20,601 bases of DNA, taken from assembly GCA_900547255.1 (NCBI GenBank), contig URGC01000038.1, positions 1 to 20,601 on the forward strand, in the 5' to 3' direction. The first letter of the stretch is position 1. The number at the start of each line of letters is the position of its first letter. The position numbers were made by a program, and so were the translations under genes. The notes below the pieces were generated by a model, which had not been told where the DNA came from, did no database searches, and saw only the letters and a list, made by a program, of their open reading frames with translations. Shown here piece by piece: positions 1 to 6,106 of this stretch. Source of the DNA: an uncultured Eubacterium sp. GTDB lineage: Bacteria > Bacillota > Clostridia > Lachnospirales > Lachnospiraceae.

Positions 1-202
1 ACACTCCTATGCTCCCGGCTATTCCAAAATTACGAGGTATAAGCAATACAAGCATCCTTTGTATGCCGAAGGGAAAGCCACCCATAATCCAGAACTGAAA
101 CCAGTTCATACCGTTTTCTCCCAGACATATCCAGTAACACATATCCAACCAGATCACAATAAATGCCATCGGCAAAATCACCTTAAACAATACCCTTTTC
201 AT
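1..202 (-). CDS. Small membrane protein, DUF6050-like (partial, N-terminal part only)
   Basis: A minus-strand frame opens at an ATG at 202 and runs off the window edge after about 67 codons. The visible protein begins MKRVLFKVILPMAFIVIW, a hydrophobic segment, followed by a Trp/Phe-rich stretch (MNWFQFWIMGGFPFG, roughly residues 32-46) and then LLIPRNFG. This looks like the start of an integral membrane protein and resembles DUF6050 proteins of clostridial ICEs; the family name is from memory. It overlaps the end of the replication initiator by 20 bp in another frame. A strong GGAGGAGG ribosome binding site lies inside the initiator gene about 5 to 7 nt before the ATG, which decides the start and implies translational coupling. 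Function unknown. Confidence 0.6.
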   Translation of the reverse strand, partial: MKRVLFKVILPMAFIVIWLDMCYWICLGENGMNWFQFWIMGGFPFGIQRMLVLLIPRNFGIAGSIGV

Positions 203-1271
203 GCCATCCTCCTCCATACATATCATGCTGCACTTCCTGCTGATAGAAATGATTTATCGTGGCTGGTGCATTATAAAGCGCTGTTATCATATACGACTTG
301 ATATTGGTTATCTTCGTTATTGTCTCTTTCATGCAACCAATCACATACTCAAGATGACTGCTATTCAGTTTCAAAAATCTAGATTTTACGAGTTCATACG
401 GATAGTCCTCTCCTGCAACCCGGATTGATTTTCTTTTTACGCATACCACTTCACAGATTATCCCAAACAATTCGTCATAAAGTTCCTTTTCCCCATAGCC
501 ATCATACTTCATGTGATGATCATAACTGATATTCTCTTTAATCAGTTCTATGTAAGACTGTGCATCATCCATCGCATCCATCACATCAGCTTGTGGCTTT
601 TCTGTCACAGATTGATTGATTGGATTGGTATAACTCAACTCAGTCTGGTTATAATTAGTCTGATTCATATAAGTCTGATTATAGTTAGTATAATTAGGGT
701 TCGATTCTCCGACTTCTTGAGGTTTGATTTCCGAACTTCCAGAGGTTTGATTTTCTGACTTCCGAAAGTTCGATTTTCTGACTTCTTGAAGTTTGATTTT
801 CTGACTTCCAGAAGTTCGATTTTCTGACTTCTTGAAGTTCGATTTTCCGACTTCTGTGATTTTATCAGCATTTGCTGGCTCTTTTTCGTCCATCTGTTCA
901 GTAATAGAAGCAAAATTTTTCACATAAATTATATCCGGTTTTCCAAGTCCTCTGCGAACCTTTTCTACCAGACCAATTCCTTTTACAGAATCAAGCTCTG
1001 CCAATACCTTAACAGCTTTTTCCTTAGCGCATCCCAAATCCTCCATAATGCTGTCTATGGTATAAATGATGTATGCACGATTTTCATCGTCAAACCATTC
1101 ATTCTTCATAGACAGCGACATACGATCAAGCATAAGTCCATACAACAATTTAGCATCACTGGACAGCTTCTTAAATCTCTCGTCCTTTATCAGCAGGCGT
1201 GGAACACGATAGAATGAGAACTGTTCCGCTTCTATTCCGTAATAATAATCTAGCTGCAAAATTTCTCCCAT
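183..1271 (-). CDS. RepA_N-family replication initiator with DUF6017-like C-terminus
   Basis: A 362-residue protein. Residues about 15-120 (from FSFYRVPRLLIKDERF, with LSSDAKLLYGLMLDRM and a winged-helix-like core) match the RepA_N domain of plasmid and ICE initiators, which bind origin repeats and start theta replication. Residues about 139-191 are a degenerate 23-residue repeat (EVxxSNFxKSENxTSGS pattern). Residues about 191-210 are Asn/Tyr/Gln/Thr-rich five-residue repeats (NYNQT). The C-terminal 120 residues resemble DUF6017 (YELVKSRFLKLNSSHLEYV). The repetitive linker is encoded by DNA repeats that look like initiator binding sites, so the gene probably carries its own origin. The ATG at 1271 has AGGAGG about 8 nt upstream and starts 16 bp after the parB stop. 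It probably supports maintenance of the excised circle. Domain assignment is strong; the origin role is inferred. Confidence 0.85.
   Translation of the reverse strand: MGEILQLDYYYGIEAEQFSFYRVPRLLIKDERFKKLSSDAKLLYGLMLDRMSLSMKNEWFDDENRAYIIYTIDSIMEDLGCAKEKAVKVLAELDSVKGIGLVEKVRRGLGKPDIIYVKNFASITEQMDEKEPANADKITEVGKSNFKKSENRTSGSQKIKLQEVRKSNFRKSENQTSGSSEIKPQEVGESNPNYTNYNQTYMNQTNYNQTELSYTNPINQSVTEKPQADVMDAMDDAQSYIELIKENISYDHHMKYDGYGEKELYDELFGIICEVVCVKRKSIRVAGEDYPYELVKSRFLKLNSSHLEYVIGCMKETITKITNIKSYMITALYNAPATINHFYQQEVQHDMYGGGWHEKGIV
642..699. repeat. AT-rich 15-bp repeats beside the 23-bp array (candidate unwinding region)
   Basis: Three 15-bp units begin with AGTCTG at 642, 657 and 672, followed by a degenerate fourth at 687. 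They are strongly AT-rich and abut the 23-bp array at 700. They encode the five-residue Asn/Tyr/Gln/Thr repeats of the initiator. Their position beside the iteron-like array is where a DNA unwinding element would be expected; that role is inferred. Confidence 0.55.
700..856. repeat. Tandem 23-bp iteron-like repeats inside the initiator gene
   Basis: Six full 23-bp units plus a partial seventh start at 700, 723, 746, 769, 792, 815 and 838. Units at 769 and 815 are identical; the others differ at a few positions. On the minus strand each unit junction carries a short palindrome of the form ACTTC-NN-GAAGT (for example ACTTCAAGAAGT). The period is not a multiple of three, so successive units are read in successive frames, and three units (69 bp) give one 23-residue protein repeat. 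Direct repeats with embedded dyads inside a RepA_N gene are the known form of the origin in this plasmid family. Binding by this initiator is inferred. Confidence 0.85.
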
Positions 1272-1287
1272 TCTCGTCTCCTCCTTC

Positions 1288-2166
1288 CTACTGCGTATTT
1301 TTCCAGTTATCTAATAGCTGAAATATTATTTTTTCTATATCATCTGTGCTGTATGTATCCGGAAAATAACTGTTAATGCGTTCCGTTTTTATAACAACCT
1401 TACGCTCTACTGGCTTTTCTTTCTCCAGAAGCATACGCACCATTGGAAAGGTCAACTCTCCTTTTTTGTCACTTTCCTTCAGCATGGCACTCTGCTGTTT
1501 GGTTATGACAGCATTGGTGTCCTGTATGGCAACCAATACCCATTGCTGTGCATCCTCGGATAAAAATGAAAGGTCAACAGCCTGCATAATGCCTATTTTC
1601 CCTGCATCAACCATATCAAGCAATGGTTCCGATAAGCGTGAAATCCATATATATCTTTGAACTGTTTTTGCACTTTCTCCTGCGGCTTCTCCAAGTTCTT
1701 CCAAAGTAAGTCCGCCTGTTCTGCTTCCCTGATGCTTCATAGCATCATATTTCATGCGGTATGCCTTTGCTTTTTCGCTTGGAAGAATATCTTCTCTTTG
1801 GATATTGCTGTCCACCATAATAATCGTGGCTTCATCATCCGTATAATTACGGATAAACATCGGCATTGTTTCAAGTCCTACCAGTTCACACGCATGTCTC
1901 CTGCGATGTCCTGCAATAATTTCATAGCCGCCCTCAGCTCTTGGTCTTGCAATACCCGGCATCAGCACGCCATGCTCTCTGACACTCTCCACCGTCTCCT
2001 GCATCTTTTCATCGTCCAGTACCTTAAATGGGTGACCTTTGAACTCATGCAGTTCTGATAATGCAATTTCCTGTACCTGCTCTATTCCTGCCTGTGGCTG
2101 TCCATCTCCGAATAAATCATCGAAGCTGTTCAGTTTTACCTTTGCGGCACTTCCTGTTTTATTCAT
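1288..2166 (-). CDS. parB: ParB/Spo0J-family partition protein
   Basis: Centromere-binding (CTP-switch type) protein that works with the adjacent ParA to segregate or stabilise the element. Seen: ParB N-terminal domain with the box-II-like motif GYEIIAGHRRRHA (about residues 80-92), then NIQREDILPSEKAKAYR (classic ParB NxQRE.LxPxEkA motif), then a helix-turn-helix around LGEAAGESAKTVQRYIWISRL. The usual GERR is GHRR here, a variant common in ICE ParB proteins. I prefer the ATG at 2166 to the TTG at 2172, because AGGAGG lies 9 nt before the ATG and only 3 nt before the TTG. The gene overlaps parA by 8 bp. I did not see a Spo0J-type 16-bp parS site in the window, so its binding site is unknown. 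Confidence 0.9.
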   Translation of the reverse strand: MNKTGSAAKVKLNSFDDLFGDGQPQAGIEQVQEIALSELHEFKGHPFKVLDDEKMQETVESVREHGVLMPGIARPRAEGGYEIIAGHRRRHACELVGLETMPMFIRNYTDDEATIIMVDSNIQREDILPSEKAKAYRMKYDAMKHQGSRTGGLTLEELGEAAGESAKTVQRYIWISRLSEPLLDMVDAGKIGIMQAVDLSFLSEDAQQWVLVAIQDTNAVITKQQSAMLKESDKKGELTFPMVRMLLEKEKPVERKVVIKTERINSYFPDTYSTDDIEKIIFQLLDNWKNTQ

Positions 2167-2941
2167 CTGCAAGCACCTCCTCTGTCAATGACTGATAGGC
2201 ACTCGCTACTTTTCCATTTGGATCATGCTCATAAATGCTGACACCTTCAGCAGAAATCTCCGCAGCTCTTACCGACATCGGAATACTGTTTTCAAATATT
2301 CTTACCTTGCTACCATAATTCTCCACAACCAATGCACTGATGTCTTTTGCATAATTCGTTCTGTTATCAACCATAGTAAGCAGAATACCTTCAATCTCCA
2401 ATTTTGGATTGATCTGCCTTTTTACCTTTCCTATGGTCTTTATAAGCTGTTCCAGACCTTTTACCGGCAGATATGCTGCCTGCACCGGAATAAGGATGCT
2501 GTCGGCACTTGCAAAGGCATTTATGGTAATCATGCCAAGGGAAGGCATACAATCAATCAGAATGTAATCATACCTTTCTTTCTGCTGTTCTATATAAGTC
2601 CGAAGCACAAGCTCCCTGCTCATGACATTTACCAGTGATACTTCCAATCCCGACAACTCTATATTGCCGGGCATAAGGTCTACACCCTCGTCGTGCTTTA
2701 GGATGCCATAATCCGGCTCCATATCTTCTTCATTGATGATATTCGCCATAATGGTTGCAAGAGATACATCCAGTTTATCCGGCTCCTGAAAGCCTAAACT
2801 TGCTGTCAGGCTTCCCTGTGCATCCGCATCTATCAGAAGCACCTTTTTCCCCTTTTTTGCAAGTCCAATACCTAGATTACTTGTTGTGGTGGTCTTTCCA
2901 ACTCCACCTTTCTGGTTTCCGATTACTATAACTTTACACAT
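2159..2941 (-). CDS. parA: ParA/Soj-family partition ATPase
   Basis: A 260-residue Walker-type ATPase of the MinD/ParA superfamily. Seen: deviant Walker A KGGVGKTTTT at residues 11-20 with the signature lysine K11, switch I region VLLIDADAQGSLTASLG (about 34-50), and Walker B-like YDYILIDCMPSLG (about 124-136). It has no N-terminal DNA-binding extension, so it is the short Soj type and unlikely to autoregulate as long ParA proteins do. It would bind DNA nonspecifically with ATP and position ParB-bound element DNA; in ICEs it probably stabilises the excised circle. GGAGG lies 9 nt before the ATG. It follows the DUF3970-like gene by 25 bp and overlaps parB by 8 bp. Confidence 0.93.
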   Translation of the reverse strand: MCKVIVIGNQKGGVGKTTTTSNLGIGLAKKGKKVLLIDADAQGSLTASLGFQEPDKLDVSLATIMANIINEEDMEPDYGILKHDEGVDLMPGNIELSGLEVSLVNVMSRELVLRTYIEQQKERYDYILIDCMPSLGMITINAFASADSILIPVQAAYLPVKGLEQLIKTIGKVKRQINPKLEIEGILLTMVDNRTNYAKDISALVVENYGSKVRIFENSIPMSVRAAEISAEGVSIYEHDPNGKVASAYQSLTEEVLADE

Positions 2942-2966
2942 GATGAAATTCCTCCAAATTCTACTA

Positions 2967-3140
2967 TTATTCTTTTACATTGCTCTTTTTTACTTCTACA
3001 TACGATCTGTAATATTTATCTGTTCCCTTGTTGGGATAGAGGTCTGACATTTCCAGAACCTCTACCTTTGGGTGTCTCTGCATGATTTTTTTGAACCATG
3101 TAATATCATTTTTTGTTCCCATCAACCGAATCTTTAACAT
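2967..3140 (-). CDS. Small DUF3970-like protein (57 aa)
   Basis: A short reading frame of 57 codons, ATG at 3140 and TAA ending at 2967. The protein starts MLKIRLMGTKNDITWFKKIM and continues with VEVLEMSDLYPNKG and a Lys-rich tail. It is small, soluble and charged, with no membrane segment. The GTKND...WF and SDLYxNKGT pattern resembles DUF3970 proteins found in Firmicute plasmids and ICEs; the family name is from memory and the function is unknown. Its ATG overlaps the TGA of the upstream DUF6075-like gene by one base, a typical coupled arrangement, with a GGAGG about 6 nt upstream. Position between the DUF6075-like gene and parA suggests an element maintenance role. Confidence 0.75.
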   Translation of the reverse strand: MLKIRLMGTKNDITWFKKIMQRHPKVEVLEMSDLYPNKGTDKYYRSYVEVKKSNVKE

Positions 3141-3604
3141 CAATCATTTCCTCCAAACATTGCATACAAATTTTTATTGTATGTGGCATACTCCGGATAG
3201 CGAATCTGTATTGCCTGCCAGAAATATGGTGCATAGCAACAGCAGAACAAATCCTCTACTGAATATCTCCGGCACTCATCCACCTGCTCCTCTGTGTCCT
3301 GTTCATCATCCACGCTCGGTGTACCATTGCAATACAGATTAAATGCCATTCTGACAACCTTTGCACTTCCACTGGTCTGCCAGCCTTCATGCAGGCACTC
3401 CGGTTTTACACATCCAGTCTTGAAATTATAAATTCTATCCACATTTCTTCGTGTATCTTCGTTCATTCCAATGCAATAGCAAAGTGCCTTGTGATATACA
3501 TCTGCTTCTCTAACTTTCTGAATTTTTTCATAGTAGAATTTCTCATGTGCTTCACTAATAAAGTTAATATTTTCTTTTTCTGCTCCTAACGCTGTACTGT
3601 TCAT
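3140..3604 (-). CDS. DUF6075-like ICE protein
   Basis: A 154-residue soluble protein of unknown function. It contains INFISEAHEKFYYEKIQKVREADVYHKAL near the N-terminus, then a Cys-rich middle (TGCVKPECLHEGWQTSG) and an acidic stretch before RRYSVEDLFCCCYAPYFWQA. This matches my memory of DUF6075 proteins, commonly the first gene of this ICE module. The cysteines (TGC, PEC, CCC) could bind metal, but no standard zinc-finger spacing is clear. The frame stays open upstream to 3700, but I start at the ATG at 3604: GGAGG lies 8 nt before it, and the upstream extension runs through a terminator hairpin and has no ribosome site. It overlaps the next gene by 1 bp. Confidence 0.72.
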   Translation of the reverse strand: MNSTALGAEKENINFISEAHEKFYYEKIQKVREADVYHKALCYCIGMNEDTRRNVDRIYNFKTGCVKPECLHEGWQTSGSAKVVRMAFNLYCNGTPSVDDEQDTEEQVDECRRYSVEDLFCCCYAPYFWQAIQIRYPEYATYNKNLYAMFGGND

Positions 3605-3645
3605 ACTGACTTCCTCCATTTTCTTATTTTGTTCCGTTGACCATA

Positions 3646-3691
3646 ACAAAAAAGGACATTCCTCTAAAATTTCTTTTAGAAAAATGTCCTT
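3646..3691 (-). terminator. Strong intrinsic terminator between lysS and the ICE genes
   Basis: On the minus strand an 18-bp stem (3652-3669 with 3674-3691, including two G-T wobbles) closes a GAAA tetraloop and runs into six T residues. It would end transcription coming from greA-lysS before the element's first gene, or attenuate an element transcript that starts further upstream. Confidence 0.82.
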
Positions 3692-3720
3692 ATAGTACAA
3701 AATATGAACTTGAACTGACT

Positions 3721-3739
3721 CGATTTTAATTTAAAATCG
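3721..3739. repeat. AT-rich perfect palindrome at the element end
   Basis: CGATTTTAA and its exact complement TTAAAATCG flank a single T. It lies between the terminator and the direct repeats at the presumed element end. It could be an operator or part of a recombination complex. The tight centre and AT-richness make it a weak RNA hairpin. Confidence 0.6.
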
Positions 3740-3764
3740 TTTGTTTTAACCCTTTAAGATAGGT

Positions 3765-3821
3765 TATTTTGTCGTACTCCTGTCGTACCATACAAGTTGG
3801 AAGTCCGCAAACCCTTGATTT
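3765..3821. other. Candidate ICE attachment-site end beside lysS
   Basis: GTCGTAC occurs at 3771-3777 and again at 3782-3788, 11 bp apart (one helical turn), like arm-type sites bound by tyrosine integrases. The next 30 bp run to the lysS stop at 3821. The element genes stop here and chromosomal genes begin. The exact core cannot be fixed without the other end of the element. Inferred from position and the repeats only. Confidence 0.4.
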
Positions 3822-5464
3822 TATTGGTCTTTTTTATCCAATGACTTCATCGTCGGGAACAATAAAACGTCTCTGATGGCTGCTGAATCTGTAAGAAGCA
3901 TGACAAGGCGGTCGATACCGTATCCGATACCACCTGTTGGAGGCATGCCGACTGCAAGTGCATTAAGGAAGTCCTCATCTGTATGCTGTGCTTCCTCATC
4001 ACCATTCTCTGCATTCTTATCCTGCTGTATGAAACGCTCTCTCTGGTCGATTGGGTCATTAAGCTCTGAGTAAGCGTTACACATCTCCCATGTGTTGATG
4101 AAAAGCTCGAAACGCTCAACCTTCTCAGGGTCTGATGGCTTCTTCTTAGTAAGTGGAGAGATAGCAAGTGGATGATCCATGATAAATGTAGGCTGGATTA
4201 ACTTCTCCTCACAGTACTCTTCGAAGAAAAGGTTGATGATGTCGCCCTTAGTATGACGCTCCTCGAACTCAATTCCCCTCTCCTTAGCAAGAGCCTTAGC
4301 TTCCTCATCAGTCTTAACTGTGTCAAAATCAATGCCCGCATATTCCTTGATTGCATCATTCATAGTAAGTCTTCTGAATGGCTTGCCAAGGTCAATCTCA
4401 ATTCCATTATAAGTAATCTTAGTTGTACCACATACAGTCTCAGCAAGATGTCTGAACATACTCTCTGTAAGTTCCATCATTCCTTCATAATCTGTATATG
4501 CCTGATAGAGCTCCATAAGTGTGAACTCTGGATTGTGTCTCGTATCTACACCTTCATTACGATATACTCGTCCTATTTCATAGACTCTCTCAAGACCACC
4601 AACAATAAGTCTCTTAAGATAAAGCTCTAACGAAATACGAAGTTTGACATCCTCATCAAGTGCATTGTAATGAGTCTCAAATGGTCTTGCAGCAGCACCA
4701 CCTGCATTAGATACAAGTGTTGGAGTCTCAACTTCCATGAACCCTCTGCCATCAAGGAACTTTCTTATCTCCTTGATAATCATAGATCTCTTTACAAATG
4801 TATCCTTGACCTCTGGATTCATGATTAAATCAACATATCTCTGACGGTATCTCATATCAGTATCTGTGATTCCATGGAACTTCTCAGGAAGAACCTGTAA
4901 GCTCTTAGAAAGAAGTGTAATCTGCTCAGCATGAACTGATATCTCACCTGTCTTAGTTCTGAATATGAATCCCTTGATACCGAAGATATCACCGATATCT
5001 GATTTCTTAAAGTCTGCATATGCCTCTTCGCCAATAGCATCTTTTGAAATATATGCCTGTATTCTTCCCTTAAGATCAGCAATATTACAGAAAGATGCCT
5101 TTCCCATTACTCTCTTGAACATCATACGTCCAGCAAAGCTTACATTGATAGGAGAAGCATCCATGATTGCTCTTCTCTCATTATAATCAGCTGTTACAGC
5201 TTCTCTTGCCTGCTGCTCATCCAGACCGTCTACATTAACTGCTGGTCTGTCTCCAAGAAGCTCTTTCTCATGAGCCTCATATAAAGCTCTGATTTCGTCT
5301 GTGTGATGTGTTACATCATACTTAGTTATCTGGAATGGATCCTTGCCGGCTTCCTGTAAAGCCTTAAGCTTCTCCTGACGGTTTCTTATCTGCTCATTAA
5401 CATCAGGCTGCTGTGCATTCTTGCCGTTAGCTGCCTGTGCATTCTGTGTATTATTCTCTGCCAC
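3821..5464 (-). CDS. lysS: Lysyl-tRNA synthetase, class II
   Basis: Charges tRNA-Lys with lysine in the cytoplasm. Seen: an OB-fold anticodon-binding domain (SFAGRMMFKRVMGKASF onward), class II motif 1 region (FVKRSMIIKEIRKFLDGRGFMEVETPTL), motif 2 (VYRNEGVDTRHNPEFTLME) and motif 3 (GIGYGIDRLVMLL) near the C-terminus. At 547 residues it is longer than the usual 490-505. The excess is a polar N-terminal tail rich in Asn, Gln and Ala (first 25 residues or so) and an added stretch before the OB-fold (about residues 70-105, with NVDGLDEQQAREAV). Start is GTG at 5464 with AAGGAG 8 nt upstream. It begins 17 bp after greA, so the two are probably cotranscribed. The C-terminus looks intact despite the adjacent mobile element. 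Confidence 0.97.
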   Translation of the reverse strand: MAENNTQNAQAANGKNAQQPDVNEQIRNRQEKLKALQEAGKDPFQITKYDVTHHTDEIRALYEAHEKELLGDRPAVNVDGLDEQQAREAVTADYNERRAIMDASPINVSFAGRMMFKRVMGKASFCNIADLKGRIQAYISKDAIGEEAYADFKKSDIGDIFGIKGFIFRTKTGEISVHAEQITLLSKSLQVLPEKFHGITDTDMRYRQRYVDLIMNPEVKDTFVKRSMIIKEIRKFLDGRGFMEVETPTLVSNAGGAAARPFETHYNALDEDVKLRISLELYLKRLIVGGLERVYEIGRVYRNEGVDTRHNPEFTLMELYQAYTDYEGMMELTESMFRHLAETVCGTTKITYNGIEIDLGKPFRRLTMNDAIKEYAGIDFDTVKTDEEAKALAKERGIEFEERHTKGDIINLFFEEYCEEKLIQPTFIMDHPLAISPLTKKKPSDPEKVERFELFINTWEMCNAYSELNDPIDQRERFIQQDKNAENGDEEAQHTDEDFLNALAVGMPPTGGIGYGIDRLVMLLTDSAAIRDVLLFPTMKSLDKKDQ

Positions 5465-5481
5465 TTTAAAAACTCCTTAAA

Positions 5482-5964
5482 TTAGTTATTAACTTCAATA
5501 ATCTTATATTCAATCTCTCCAACTGGAGCTTCTACCTTAACGATATCGCCAACCTTCTTGCCGATAAGTGCAGCACCAAGTGGTGACTCGTTAGAAATCT
5601 TATTGTTAAGGCTGTCTGCCTCTGATGAACCAACGATTACATACTCGATATCCTCATCATACTCTATATCATGAAGCTTGACAGTACTCTCCATCTTAAC
5701 CTTGCCGTTATCCTTCTTGCCTGAAGCATCATCCTGGATAATCTCTGCATTTTTTAAGATTTCTTCGAGTTCAGCAATCTGCGCCTCGATATCTCTCTGC
5801 TCATCTTTAGCTGCATCATACTCAGCATTCTCTGAAAGGTCACCCTGCTCTCTTGCTTCTTTAAGCTTCTGAGCTACTTCCTTTCTTCTGACAACCTTAA
5901 GGTTCTCAAGTAATGCAACTCTTTCGTCATAACCTCTCTTAGTAAGAAACTGCTTCTCTGCCAT
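5482..5964 (-). CDS. greA: Transcription elongation factor GreA
   Basis: Rescues backtracked RNA polymerase by stimulating transcript cleavage. The 160-residue protein has the typical GreA layout. An N-terminal antiparallel coiled coil (residues about 8-75) contains EAREQGDLSENAEYDAAKDEQ, whose acidic tip (DLSENAEYD) reaches the polymerase active site. A C-terminal globular domain follows, with SPLGAALIGKKVGDIVKVEAPVG. I use the ATG at 5964 (MAEKQFLTKRGYD), which follows a GAGGAG, rather than the in-frame ATG at 5976, which has no ribosome site. Length then matches the family (about 158). It lies 17 bp upstream of lysS and about 140 bp downstream of dusB, a common clostridial order. Confidence 0.95.
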   Translation of the reverse strand: MAEKQFLTKRGYDERVALLENLKVVRRKEVAQKLKEAREQGDLSENAEYDAAKDEQRDIEAQIAELEEILKNAEIIQDDASGKKDNGKVKMESTVKLHDIEYDEDIEYVIVGSSEADSLNNKISNESPLGAALIGKKVGDIVKVEAPVGEIEYKIIEVNN

Positions 5965-6063
5965 ATTACTCCTCATTTCTGCAACACAATATTACTTCCT
6001 GTATCAATCTGCATCAGGTGTGCACCAATACAGACCCCCGCATAAATGCACCATATCTGTACA

Positions 6064-6095
6064 TTTATACCTATCCTATAAATAACACTAGTCAA
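6064..6095 (-). promoter_or_regulatory. Weak candidate promoter for greA-lysS
   Basis: On the minus strand TTGACT (6095-6090) is followed by TATAAA (6069-6064), but the spacer is 20 bp, longer than ideal. It sits just downstream of the dusB stop, in the only sizeable gap of this operon, so an internal promoter is plausible. Otherwise the gap shows no hairpin terminator. Confidence 0.3.
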
Positions 6096-6106
6096 AATAT
6101 TATATA

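Larger units (their letters stand above)
1..3800 (-). mobile_element. Terminal part of an integrative conjugative element (partial)
   Basis: Seen: a run of tightly coupled minus-strand genes (DUF6075-like, DUF3970-like, parA, parB, RepA_N initiator, DUF6050-like) lies directly beyond the 3' end of lysS. Known: this set forms one end of many Tn1549/CTn-type ICEs of Clostridia, with the conjugation genes, relaxase and integrase further in. Inferred: the window contains one end of such an element and the rest lies to the left. No relaxase, coupling protein or integrase is visible here, so an integrated plasmid-like or degraded element is not excluded. The right boundary is approximate; it lies between the terminator near 3690 and the lysS stop at 3821. 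Confidence 0.75.

Noticed and set aside
642..860. The repeats as a CRISPR array
   Set aside because: Units are contiguous 23-bp and 15-bp tandem repeats with no unique spacers, and they lie within a coding region.
665..913. An 82-codon minus-strand frame overlapping the initiator gene
   Set aside because: It is open only because the 23-bp repeats lack stops in every frame; no ribosome site, and the N-terminal part is unlike any protein I know.
2166..2172. TTG at 2172 as the parB start
   Set aside because: The ribosome site is only 3 nt from the TTG but 9 nt from the ATG at 2166.
3605..3700. A longer N-terminus for the DUF6075-like protein starting at TTG 3700
   Set aside because: The extra 32 codons run through a strong terminator hairpin, start with TTG and lack a ribosome site; ATG 3604 has a good one.
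1..3800. A Spo0J-type parS site near parAB
   Set aside because: No 16-bp palindrome resembling the Spo0J site was found; the ICE ParB probably uses another, unidentified site.
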